A DNA stretch of 64,000 nucleotides from Glebionis coronaria (Eukaryota > Streptophyta > Magnoliopsida > Asterales > Asteraceae), in assembly GCA_025667525.1 (NCBI GenBank), contig CM046882.1:522562618-522626617 (forward strand), read 5' to 3'. Shown here piece by piece: positions 1 through 9,715 of this stretch. The notes beneath the pieces were generated by a model. That model saw only the letters and a program-made list of their open reading frames with translations. It was not told where the DNA came from and did not search any database. Position 1 is the first letter of the stretch. Every line of letters starts with the position of its first letter. The translations under genes and the position numbers were made by a program.

Positions 1-275
1 GGCTGTTTACAGAAAACTGCATATACTCACTGCTGACTTTGACGCTTAATAAATTTTTCTTGGGGACAAAACTCGACAATCCCTCTGGTGGATGTCTAGA
101 TATATGTGTATAGAACACACACAAGAAATTTCGTGACGATCCAATGGTTCAATCAAAAGTATGACCTTCTGAATACTGCTGCGCACACAAAAATGTCCAG
201 AAAAACCCTATACGGATTTTTCTTCTTTTCACCATACACGAACACCTTGTTGGTCCTAGCATCACGAGCCACGAG
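1..275 (-). mobile_element. Leader of a minus-strand LTR retrotransposon, truncated by window edge
   Basis: This sequence lies immediately downstream, on the minus strand, of a primer-binding site and an LTR. It should be the untranslated leader of the element whose 5' LTR is at 292-862. No gag frame is visible before the window ends, so family assignment rests on the LTR and PBS only. Confidence 0.5.
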
Positions 276-287
276 GCTCTGATACCA
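276..287 (-). promoter_or_regulatory. Primer-binding site, initiator tRNA-Met type
   Basis: The minus strand reads TGGTATCAGAGC, the standard 12-base complement to the 3' end of plant initiator tRNA-Met. It sits four bases inside the LTR that ends at 292, the usual position for priming minus-strand DNA synthesis. Confidence 0.85.
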
Positions 288-291
288 ATTG

Positions 292-862
292 TGGAAACCT
301 TGGTTTCCTCGATCTTTTTGCTACTAGGAACGAATCTCATTCACTTGATTGAATCAAGGCGGTATAGAATGAAACACGTTTAACAAGGTGTTTAGGCACA
401 AAAAACATGAATAAAAACAAATGGATTGCTAATTATATTAATAATCAACAATCACTAGGTATGTATACATTGAATCCCACACCTAGTCGACACACGCTTT
501 AGGTTTACATTGTATATGAAAGATGAATAAACCTAATACCCTTGGTTCCTTTTATAGTGTAAGGAATAGGGTTTACAAGAGATAATATCAAATAAACATG
601 TAAATCTTCTATTTAAATAACTATATACAGAAAATATCCTGCATGTTTATCTAAATAGAAGCTTCCAAAGGCTTCTTGACTACGTTTCTGTCAATGCTTA
701 GTTTGTACATGACAATGCTTGGATTGTATGTGACAATGCTTGAGCCATCAACCTCCGATTTTCTCTTGTCAACGCTTGTTTTGCTCTTGACAACGCTTAG
801 ACAAATGTCTTCATGTTTTCTTCGTTTTTTAGTTTCTGCCACATCAACTTTTTGACCCAACA
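292..862 (-). mobile_element. 5' LTR (571 bp) of a minus-strand copia-like element
   Basis: On the minus strand it begins TGTTGGGTCAAAAAG and ends GGTTTCCA, a TG...CA terminus directly followed by the PBS. The U3 part (about 690-800) holds several spaced copies of a TGACAATGCTT-like motif on the plus strand, of the kind that act as LTR enhancer repeats in other elements. The five bases beyond it (863-867, GTTAA) are the candidate target duplication, but the partner copy lies outside the window. The internal region runs off the left edge. Confidence 0.8.
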
Positions 863-3350
863 GTTAACACAATCTAACACGAATATATGTAGTTATGTAC
901 GTTTCAGTGCATTTATTTGTTAAAACGAGAGAAATCTTGTTTTTATGAAGTTATCATCTCCACAACCCGCATCAATACATTTGATACCTACATACTCGAC
1001 GATGCGACTACTCAAACAGCGACTACAGCTCTTTCAAATAACATGGGTAAACAATTGAGGGGGAGCAATTGTCAAGCGTTCAAAATCTTTGATTCCGAAA
1101 GTGCCAAGTTCGCAAATTGGTGTCAAGACAACGATATCAATCGTACACATGGTGTCAAGAGATAACTTCTGACGTGACGAGGCGACCAACATTCGTAAAC
1201 AAGAACCATGTGATTCTATCATATGATGTTCTCCATCATTCAGGTCTAACCTCGTAAATTGCTAATCTTGCAAATACATTATCATATATGATCTTTGCAC
1301 GTGATAAATACCTTACATTTGTGTTTAACATGTATTTAATTTTCGTTTCAAGTACACCCTCATTAATTTGAGGGGGAGCTTGTAAAAATCATGAAGATAA
1401 TTGGATTTTCATTTTTCTTCCCAAATTTTCTTAAAATGCAATTAAATCAATTGATATTAAAAACATCGATTGGGTTAATATTTTTAATATGGAGGAGAAA
1501 ATGCGATTTAATATGGGAAATGATTAATCACAAATGGTTTGACTTAACGTGATAGCTCATCCCGACATATGCGAAATGTTTTCGGATATCGTGGCATATG
1601 TTAAGGGGGAAATAGATTTGGATATCAACATGGATTTCATGGTGACTTACACTTACCCAAAACATCTCTATTCACGACGGTGAAGATTGCGGTGACATAA
1701 GGATGGCAGGATAGGTTAAAGTCCAATGATTCCTCTAGAACCGGAGGAATCTTCCCAAGGACATTCCATAGCTAGAAATAGTAGTCCTTAGGAAAGATGG
1801 AGAAAGGTTATGAACGTAGCTGAATGCCGACCAAGTATTTAAGTTAGCACTGGAACAATCACAACAAGGTGCTAGTTATGACGTATTGGTAAGCATTGAA
1901 GGGGTTGAAGAATGAAAAAGAATTATAAAGATAAAGGGTGTAAAGAAAGTATCCCTCCTTACAACCTTAGGCAGAAACCGGGTCAACACATATGCTATTG
2001 AGATCATCTTTAATGATGCTCGATATTGAAGATAGACATCATAGACCCAGTGATGCAATGCACCACCCATCCCAGCTAACTCAGATATCTCTTAAAAGGT
2101 ATTTGTTTTATTCACACGGAGACAACGCATTATCTATCGATTTATTCACTCCAAATAAATTGGTATTGAAATGATGGCACTCCTCTCCAGCCTCCGATCA
2201 CGAAAAATCCAAAATGCACGATAGAGCCTAGAGCCATTTGAGATCATCAAATATCTCATTAGGACACACTTTCATAATTCATTGCTTCTTCACACATTGT
2301 GAAAAGTAAGAAAGATCTTAAGAGTCCTACACAAAATCTTTATGATCTTGCCTAAACATCTAAGTAATACGAAAGTATTTACAATGAAGATGGAAATCCT
2401 TCTTGAGCGAATATCAAAAAGCTCATGGTAGGTGACTTGTGCGATTCTTTATGAATCAAACGTGTGATAACTGGAAAGCAACAGTGGTTTAATTCTTAAC
2501 TGAACTTAAACACGTTCCAGGCCTCTACGTAATATCTAAGTGATCTTGCCAGAACACTCAGAGTGACACTCTATAGTGTTCACAGTGATGATTGGACATC
2601 CTTCTAGTGTTAACATCAAACAACACTTGGTAGGTAACTTGCAAGATTCTATATGAATCAAGCTCGTGACAACTAGAAAGCAACGATGGTGGGGTTCTTA
2701 ATTGAATCAAACTTGTTCCAGGAATCGGATTTGACGGCTTCAAATCATGCGGATAATTTTATCCAAATGATTCACTCTTTACGTTCGCAGTCAGCTTTGG
2801 ACGGTCGAGTAAAGAGAGCGGGTTTACCCGCGAAATCTTGTCAAGGAGGTTATTTATTGAGACTACATGCCACAACTACGATATTTAATATCGTCCAACG
2901 GTCTTCACCGGCTGGAGGTAAAATGCTACCGAATTAGAATGAAATGTTCAAGGCCATTTCATTCGTGTATATGTTTTGTTGCTAACTGTCTTATGCAGCA
3001 TAACAAGAAGGTGGCATTGCGGTGTACAATCCAGAAGAAGTCGTCAACACATGCTTATACTGTATGCACTTAATACTTCAACAAATTCAAGATAGTCTAA
3101 TAGTCAAGTCTTCTGTTGTATCAAACTCTGAAGCTTTCAAGAATTTATAAAAGTATAAGTGTGTGGAACATGAAGTCATGAGGAGGAAAATTTCACAAGT
3201 GATGAAAGCACAAGGTCAAGGAGAGGAAACATGTTCAAGACTAAGGTCAAAGATCTCATTTGCATATTCACAAGAACAAGATCGAAGACTCAAGCATAGT
3301 ATGCTAGGTTTAAGATTTTGTAAAATGGTGTGACCTCCCTTAGGGGAGAT
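863..3350. other. Unassigned sequence, possibly the degraded interior of the element ending at 3765
   Basis: No open frame longer than about 80 codons and no domain I recognise. It contains a purine tract at 1370-1380 (see rejected list), a diverged tandem duplication at 2343-2720, and leads into the polypurine tracts at 3341 and 3455. Its position directly upstream of a 3' LTR suggests it may be the eroded interior of a plus-strand copia-like or non-autonomous element, with the 5' end beyond the window. That is inference. Confidence 0.35.
2343..2720. repeat. Diverged tandem duplication, about 200-bp unit
   Basis: Two adjacent blocks share the order GATCTTGCC, a short hairpin-like stretch, GGTAGGT(G/A)ACTTG, GATTCT.TATGAATCAA, a run ending in GAAAGCAAC, then TTCTTAA.TGAA. 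The shared pieces recur about 200 bp apart (for example 2428 and 2629). The copies differ at many positions, so the duplication is old. Confidence 0.6.
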
Positions 3351-3465
3351 TGTTGGAAATAAATTTTTCCAAAGAAAGTCTCGGTCACATCATTGTTAGC
3401 ATAGATCACGAGCTATAGACTATTAAGGACATTGTAACTTGGAGTGACCTCCCTTAGGGGGAGAT
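3351..3465 (+). repeat. Extra partial LTR head with its own polypurine tract
   Basis: Bases 3331-3350 read TGACCTCCCTTAGGGGAGAT and are followed by TGTTGGAAATA. The same polypurine tract plus LTR start recurs 115 bp later at 3444-3476. The two heads remain similar for about 60 bp (both contain a GTCAC and an ATC ACGAG/GTGATC block) before diverging. This looks like a duplicated U3 start, or a remnant of an older insertion of the same family. Confidence 0.6.
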
Positions 3466-3765
3466 TGTTGGAAATACGTTTTTACGTATTTAGAAAGGAC
3501 CAGTCACTCTAACGATATATACGTAGTATATGCTCGTGATCTAATATGTAATAGTATAACCCATAAAGCCCACATGTAGGGTGGGTATATATACCCCCTC
3601 CTAGCATGTTAGGAGGGGTTGTTGGTTCTCATTTATTTAATCAAACATTCTTGTCTCTTCATCCTCTTCTTTCTCCCTCTACTTTCTCTCTCTAGTTCTT
3701 CACCTCTCTCCCTCTCTTTAGATCATTACAACACATAGACAATCTAAGGATTACGTGGACCTACA
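3466..3765 (+). mobile_element. 3' LTR (about 300 bp) of a plus-strand LTR element
   Basis: It starts TGTTGGAAATACG right after the purine tract TTAGGGGGAGAT and ends ...GGACCTACA, with no PBS after it, so it is a 3' or solo LTR. A TATATATA box at 3586-3593 followed by a pyrimidine-rich TCTCTC stretch (about 3650-3715) fits a compact promoter and R/U5 region. The matching 5' LTR is not in the window. The minus-strand copia element begins abruptly within a few bases of its end. Confidence 0.65.
3586..3593 (+). promoter_or_regulatory. LTR TATA box
   Basis: TATATATA inside GGGTATATATACCCC, a small palindrome about 120 bp into the LTR. It is the only TATA-like match in the LTR. Assigned from sequence and position only. 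Confidence 0.4.
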
Positions 3766-4032
3766 ATAAATGTGAATATCATCATCCTGAGAATCTGATG
3801 AAGAAGGTCCTTCTTGAGTACCTAACTTTGTTGTACTAGTCTCTTTACCTGCATTGTTAGTTTGAAAATCTTTTTGCACAGAATAATAATCCATGGAGTT
3901 AGTTAAATAATACAAATCAAACATCCAAGCATAACCTATTCCTGGGACATTGGGCTTATTTTCTAAGAAATTAACATGGGCATTTTGTTTAACTTTTCTA
4001 GATGCTAAGTTATAAATCCTATATGCTTTACT

Positions 4033-5061
4033 CTACAAAGAATATCTTACGAGATATCTTGAATCAGATTTTCCATCAAACTTCCCCAATTGATCAAGAG
4101 TATTCAAAATAGACACATGACACCCAAAAGGTTTCAATTGACTTATGGTTGGCTTAACACCAGTCAAAAGTTCATAAGGTTTTTTGTTTTGAGGCTTGGT
4201 CACTAAGACTCTATTTAACACATAGCATGCAGTATTGATTACTTCTGCCCAAAATGTATTTGGCAAAAGAGAATCAGCTAGCATAGTCCTAGCAGCCTCA
4301 ATTAGTATCCTATTTTCCTTTCAGCTACACCATTTTGTTGTGTAGTCCTATGATTACTAAATTTGTCTCTTAATTCCTTTAGACCTACAGAATTCATCAA
4401 ATTCAACATTCTTAAATTATGTCCCATTATCTGTCTAATGATCAAGACTTGTTTAGTGAACTGCTTTTCAACTAAAGTGACAAAGTCCATAATTCACTGG
4501 TTTCATTCTTATGGGCTAAAAAGAAAACCCAACTGAATCTACTAAAATCATCAGTTATAACTAGGCAAAAGGTCTTATGGCTAATACTCCTAACAGAAAC
4601 TGGACCAAACAAATCCATATACAAGAGTTGCAAAGGCTTAGTCACAGAATTGACAGTCTTGGTCTTACAAAAGACTCTATGTTGTTTACCTTTTTGACAA
4701 CCAGCACATGTGAAATCATTTTAACAAGATTTGTTAGGTAACCTTGTAACCAAATTTCCATTAACCAATCTATTTAAAATTCACATGACCTAACCTCCTA
4801 ATGCCATAGATTAGACTCATCATTAGAAGCTTTAGCCAGTAAACATGTAATGCCACCTGTTGGAGTAATAGTATGAAGATTGAAGGTGTACATATTTTCT
4901 TGCCTGGGTACCTTAAGTAGTACTTGAGATTCCTTTGGCATCTCAAAGTCTTTGGAAAGCACCAAGCAGTCTGTATCTGTAAAGAGCACCTTGTTCTTTA
5001 TATCACACATTTGTGATACAGAAAAGAGATTGAACTCATTTAATCCTTTTACAAAGAACAC
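4033..5061 (-). pseudogene. Copia pre-integrase and integrase fragments
   Basis: Reading 5061 to 4798 gives a GAG-pre-integrase-like piece (NLFSVSQMCD, a recognisable core) ending near the SNLWH motif. The integrase core resumes around 4490, with FVTLVEKQF followed by the conserved TTQQNGVAERK block that carries the catalytic Glu. Then come FWAEVINTACYVLNR and KPYELLTG (4284-4033). The stretch that should hold the second catalytic Asp is read out of frame because of a one-base loss, so the acidic triad is not encoded in one frame. Several stops separate the pieces. In a live element this protein joins cDNA to the chromosome; here it is dead. Confidence 0.85.
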
Positions 5062-5070
5062 ATCTTCAAA

Positions 5071-5281
5071 TTACAACTTCCTTGTATTGATTTTTCCTTT
5101 TCCAGTGATCTTGCCTTTACTACCACCAAAGGCTACTGGTCCACCTCTGAATTCTTTAAATTCAGCAAGGAAATCTCTATTCTCTGTCATGTGCCTTGAG
5201 CATCCACTCTCTACAATACCTTTATCTTGCAATTCATCAATTAGATGCCCCCGCACATACACAAAACTCATTAGTTTTTAA
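5071..5281 (-). pseudogene. Copia aspartic protease fragment
   Basis: The frame contains IVESGCSRHMTEN, the copia protease signature. Family members usually read V(D/Y)SGCS, so the catalytic Asp is replaced by Glu here. Downstream GGPVAFGGSKGKITGKG is the usual flap-side sequence. It is separated from the gag part by stops around 5281 and from the pre-integrase by a stop near 5062. Confidence 0.8.
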
Positions 5282-5823
5282 CAGGGACCCAAGCCACATT
5301 TGGCTCGGATCTTGTGGGACCTACATACTTAAGAGTTTGATAAGTAGTTTTTACAGTAAGACTACACACACTCTTATATTTCATGGTTCTTGTTAAATAG
5401 TCAAAGACATAAGTGGGTTTATTGTCCTTGGACCCTTTTGACTTAAGTACTGTTTTAGCATTACTTGCTTGAACATGTGATTTTTCTCCTTTAGGGACCC
5501 ACATTTACACTGGTTTGTTATAAGACTTACTTCTAGGTATTTTAACATTCTCAAATAAACTTCTAGAAGATTTATGGGACACTGGTTTGATAGAATTTTG
5601 ACCAACAGTATTTGCTTTTGTCTAGCAGTACTTTCAATTCTAGGCTTGCCGGTACTTGGCTTGCTAGACTTCAGAGGTACTAGACCTTGTTTCATAAGTA
5701 CTACTCTTGGAACAAATTCATTGGTAGTAAGAGGGTGATTGAGCTTATTTTACTTATGAGGCTTATTTACCCTCTGAGCATGATCAAACTTAGGTTTGTC
5801 ATCTCTAGGTCCCATTTGCCTTT

Positions 5824-8323
5824 TTATCTGTGCATTTTTCTCATTACCTTTCTTTGTGACCTTTTGTGCAGCCTTCTGTTTGCAATTTTATCTTCATGTA
5901 AAGTGAAATCTTTGATAAAATGATTTAGACTACCACAAACATAACATCCTTTTCTTCTCAAAGAAGATCCAAAAGGTTGTTCTGACTTAATGTTCTTAAA
6001 ACCTAGTCCACCCCTCTTGGTATTACTATTATGTTTTGCATTATTATCCATTGCCTTACTAGGATTTTTTACCTACTTGGGAGCATAACTAGTTGTAAAC
6101 ACATGTCCTTCAGGCACAAAGGTGCTCATAAAGGTGGATAAATAATGTTTTTTGTCACAATCGGTTTATCTTGGGTCAAGGTACTAGAGTTTGACTCTGA
6201 ATCATTTGACTTAATATCAATAGCAGCTTTTGACTCACCTAACTCTATACCTATATCATTATTAGAGGGCATGAAAATTCCTGATAAAGGTGGAGGAACT
6301 GTCTTCATTTCTTCAGCATACCTATCATTTTTAGGAGTATCAACTGACTCATTGGAACTATCAAAAATCCCCTTTGATAAGTCCTTGACAGTTAGGGTTA
6401 TCCCAGGTTGGTCTTCTATATAACCTAGGCATGTTTTATCATAATACCCCATTTGTGAATTAATCGGCTTTTCCATACCTTTTGAGGATTTTTGCCATTG
6501 ATTAATCACTTACCTTTCATTAAAAAGACTGGCTTTTAAAACTTCATTTTCTGTTGTTATTTTCATAAGTTGTTTTTCGAAGGCTTTAATTTCCACATCT
6601 TTTTCCCTCATTTGAAAAGTCAAAATTCTAATTTTATCTTCATAGTTTTGTTGACACTTTTTATACAAAACTATATTTGCCTCTAACTTAGCAACACCTT
6701 GTTTAAAAGCATTTGCTTCTATAGTACATATGTTTACTTTTTGATATTGTTCATCAAGTTCTACTTTTAGACTATTAAATTTAAGAACACAATCTTTAGA
6801 ACAAGGATGTACCTCAGTATCTTCATGAGAGAGAGCCATCAAACCAAGCTCTTCTTCTTCTTCCTCTTCAGCCCAGTTAACCACTTCATCTACAGTTACC
6901 AATGCTTTAGTTCCTTTGGGACTTCTGCTATCTCCTTTTGGAAAGCTTTCAGATACTCTTGGACTGGTTCTATAGCTATTCTTGAACTTTTGACTGCTTC
7001 CTTCAGCCTTATCCCTATTGCACTCCCTTGCAAAGTGTCCATTCCTTTCACAGTTATAGCATTCAACTTAGGATTTGTCATATCCTAATGGTTCATTAGG
7101 ATCAAATATCAACATTTATCTTCCTTCCAGTCCTTTTGAAGAGCCTATTGGATCTTACAAAGACCATAGCAGCTTGCCATTTGAGATCTATCTCTTCAAT
7201 ATCAGCATCATCCATTTGGAATAAGTCATTGAGGGTTAACCTTGGTCTGTTGTCTTGTCCAGCAAAGAATGAGAAGACGTCATTGTCACTAAATAGTGAT
7301 GAGGATCTTCCTTGTGAATTCTGAGATGTTAATAGACTGCCTTCAGTACCTTGAGAGTAAGTACTACTTGTTAGTCCTCTAGCGGTATTATGGAAGTAAG
7401 TACCGCTGCTTGATCCACTAGCGGTATTTTGAAAGTAAGTACCGCTACTTGATCCTCCAGCGGTATTTTGAGAGTAAAGACCGTTGTTCCTTCTGACACA
7501 AAAGCCAAGTTAGACTTTGTTGTTGTTGCTGCTTTGGTCACTTCAATGCCTTTAACATCCATCTAATAAACTCTAAGATTGTTATAGAGATGATCAAAAG
7601 GAGTTGTATCCAAATCATCCCTTGTGATGAAGTGCATAGCCATTACTTTCCATTCTTGTGGAACACTTCTTAAGAATTTTAGATTGGCTTCTTCATTAGG
7701 AATTACTAGTCCATAAACTGCCAATTAAATGAGCAATTTACTGAACCTTCCATAACCACTATGGATTCCTTCTGTACTGGAAATTGAGAAGTTATCAAAT
7801 TCTTATTTCAAAACAATCTTCTTCATCTTCTTAGACTTGTCATTGCCTCCAAATCTAAGTTTGATGGCATCCCATATAGCCTTTGCATCTTTGTAGTGAT
7901 GAAAGCTAGGTAAAATGTCTTCTGAAAGTGTCATAACCAAAGCAGTTTTGGCCTTTCTTTCTCTGATCTCTGCTTGTACCTGTTCAGCAGTGACAGCAGG
8001 TAAAGCATAACATGTACCATCAGGTAACCAATGCAACTTCTTAGGAGTATTTCATTCTTGATAACCTGCCACAAAGTGTGATCTGTGTGGTTCAAGTAAT
8101 GTTCCATCTGCATTGCCCATGTCTCATAGTTATCACTTTTGAGAACAGGGAGTTTGACAGCAAATAGAGTATGGGAAGAAGGTGTAGTTGTAGAAGTAAC
8201 TACAATATCTATGGCTTGTACACCTTGTGGAGGTGCAGGATGCACAACTTGAGGTTGTCCCTGTGGTATGGGATCAGGATCTGGAATTTCTTCCAAGTGA
8301 TGGTCATCACCGGCTTGAGACAT
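5824..8323 (-). pseudogene. Copia gag region with zinc knuckle, broken
   Basis: The start is the Met at 8323 (MSQAGDDHH...), about 60 bases after the PBS. LPVLKSDNYETWAMQMEHYL is the copia gag (UBN2-type) N-terminus. It continues after a frameshift at 8036-7803 (AIWDAIKLRFGGNDKSKK). A middle part at 6902-6510 is acidic and probably coiled-coil. The C-terminal part at 6051-5824 contains the zinc knuckle CYVCGSLNHFIKDF, whose last Cys is replaced by Phe. Gag normally assembles the particle and binds RNA through this knuckle. At least four frame breaks make it non-functional. It includes a three-unit 13-residue repeat near 7371-7470. Confidence 0.8.
7380..7497 (-). repeat. In-frame 39-bp tandem repeat (three units) in copia gag
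   Basis: AGCGGTATT starts at 7381, 7420 and 7459, an exact 39-bp spacing. Each unit carries AGCGGTATT and an inverted AAGTACCGCT. Because 39 is a multiple of three, the minus strand encodes a 13-residue repeat (KIPLEDQVAVLTF, then KIPLVDQAAVLTS). Confidence 0.85.
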
Positions 8324-8381
8324 TGATTTTAGTGTGAGTGGCGATTTAGGGTTGTGTTCTTCTTATTTAGTTTCTCAACAA

Positions 8382-8393
8382 GCTCTGATACCA
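8382..8393 (-). promoter_or_regulatory. Primer-binding site, initiator tRNA-Met type
   Basis: The minus strand reads TGGTATCAGAGC two bases after the LTR end at 8396. This fixes the orientation of the element and identifies the adjacent LTR as the 5' one. Confidence 0.9.
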
Positions 8394-8395
8394 CT

Positions 8396-8898
8396 TGTTG
8401 ATCCCTTTGAATGGATTTATATTCTGCTAAGAATTTGTATAATAGTTTGAAATCAAACTAGAACACTTGAGAACTTTTACTCAACCAAATAAGTTATGCG
8501 GAATCTAACTTATAAAGCAAAGAAGAACGTAATTACTTTTAACTATTCGATTCTCTATTAATCGACTTTCAATGTGGTACAATAAACTCATTATACCTAT
8601 GTTCCTTTTATAGAGTAAGGAACCCTAGAAACTTTAGAATATTCTATAATGATAAGTATATCACACACATATCTTATCAATATTCTAAACTATTAAGTAT
8701 ATCACATAAGATATACTCTAACTATAACTATGACATATCTTTTCTAAAGATATATTCGTCCTAATCAATACAGCAGTACTTACAATATAACTAACAGTAC
8801 TTGCTATGTACCGCGTTAACACTAACGGTACTTGCCAACACTAACAGTACTTGTACTTTCACTAACGGTACTTGATACTTTACAAATAATTCCCAACA
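8396..8898 (-). mobile_element. 5' LTR (503 bp) of the truncated copia element
   Basis: Minus-strand termini are TGTTGGGAATTATTTG and GGGATCAACA, with the PBS directly after. The U3 part at 8768-8877 holds five spaced copies of a motif read on the plus strand as (C/T)TAAC(A/G)GTACTTG. LINE sequence abuts it at 8899. Its partner LTR is missing, so insertion age cannot be estimated. Confidence 0.85.
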
Positions 8899-9715
8899 CT
8901 GTACCATATAATCTTTATTAGAATAAGAGAGAGCACCACGTTTGTTCAACCATAGCATCAAAACCAGCGTAATCAAACCATGAATGGTACAACCGAAAAG
9001 GAGTTGGACCATAATCCAATTTAACTTCATGAAGAAGAATCCGATGATGATCCGATAAATGTCGATCAATACAAACCGCAATAATAGATGGAAAGAGAGA
9101 AATCACACCTTCCAAGACAAAAAACCTATCTACCTTACTCATTTTATTCGCCGAAGGATGAGACCAAGTAAAATCATACCCCTCCATCTTAACGTCAACA
9201 AGCCCCGCTTATAAAATAAATTGATCAAAAAACTAGTTTTAGAAGAATTAAACCATGATCCGCGTCTCTCCTCTTTCTTTATGACATCATTAAAATCACC
9301 TATGAAAATTGACTCATCGTTCCATCGACTCAACAAAATCGACAAAAAAATACCATAGAAGTCGTCTATACACTGGTTGTTGTGGAGCATAAACAGAAAT
9401 CATAAGAACCTTAACGTTATTTGGAATCCACCTCCCATAAATAGCAATAAAACTATCAGAAATTGTAGCATGATCTTTCATAAAACCGACTCCTCCAAAT
9501 GCATAGATACCACCTGATTTCCCAACAAAATTACTACATACAAAATCTTAATTTGAGCTCCCCCACATAAACTTCACATACATATGAGACACTGCTTCCA
9601 TCTTAGTTTCTTGAATAACAATGAAATTAATTTTATTTTTAGTTGTTAACTCCTTTACCCACTCCTTTTTAGTCTTGTTACCAAGACCTTGAATATTAAT
9701 GGGCATATTATTCAT
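8899..9715 (-). pseudogene. LINE ORF2, endonuclease portion only
   Basis: The proposed start is the Met at 9715-9713, reading MNNMPINIQGLGNKTKK, then FIVIQETKM (the catalytic Glu region of the exonuclease-endonuclease-phosphatase fold). Further on are IFIGDFNDV, the catalytic GDFN motif, and LSDHHRILL, the C-terminal SDH motif. The last readable part is FRLYHSWFDY, the linker leading toward the RT. Stops (one soon after KFMWGSSN) and frameshifts near 9390 and 9187 break it. In an active LINE this enzyme nicks target DNA to prime reverse transcription. The RT domain is missing here. Confidence 0.85.

Larger units (their letters stand above)
3771..8898 (-). mobile_element. Truncated Ty1/copia retrotransposon, 5' LTR to integrase
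   Basis: On the minus strand the order is 5' LTR (8396-8898), PBS (8382-8393), gag, zinc knuckle, aspartic protease, pre-integrase and integrase. The sequence then stops at about 3771, just after the post-integrase linker. The reverse transcriptase, RNase H and 3' LTR are absent, replaced by the 3' end of the LTR at 3466-3765. The gene order protease-integrase before RT is diagnostic of copia. The protein style resembles the TNT1-94/Tork-like group, from memory. It lies inside the LINE sequence that resumes at 8899, so it inserted into that LINE. Frameshifts and stops throughout show it is inactive. Confidence 0.85.

Noticed and set aside
917..1165. 82-codon plus-strand frame with a piece (ESAKFANWCQDNDI) vaguely like an integrase or RT segment
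   Set aside because: Too short and without catalytic residues; resemblance is at chance level by eye.
1370..1400. Purine tract TTTGAGGGGGAGCT followed by TG, resembling a PPT and LTR start
   Set aside because: No CA terminus, PBS or second LTR copy could be paired with it, and nearby frames show no retroelement domain.
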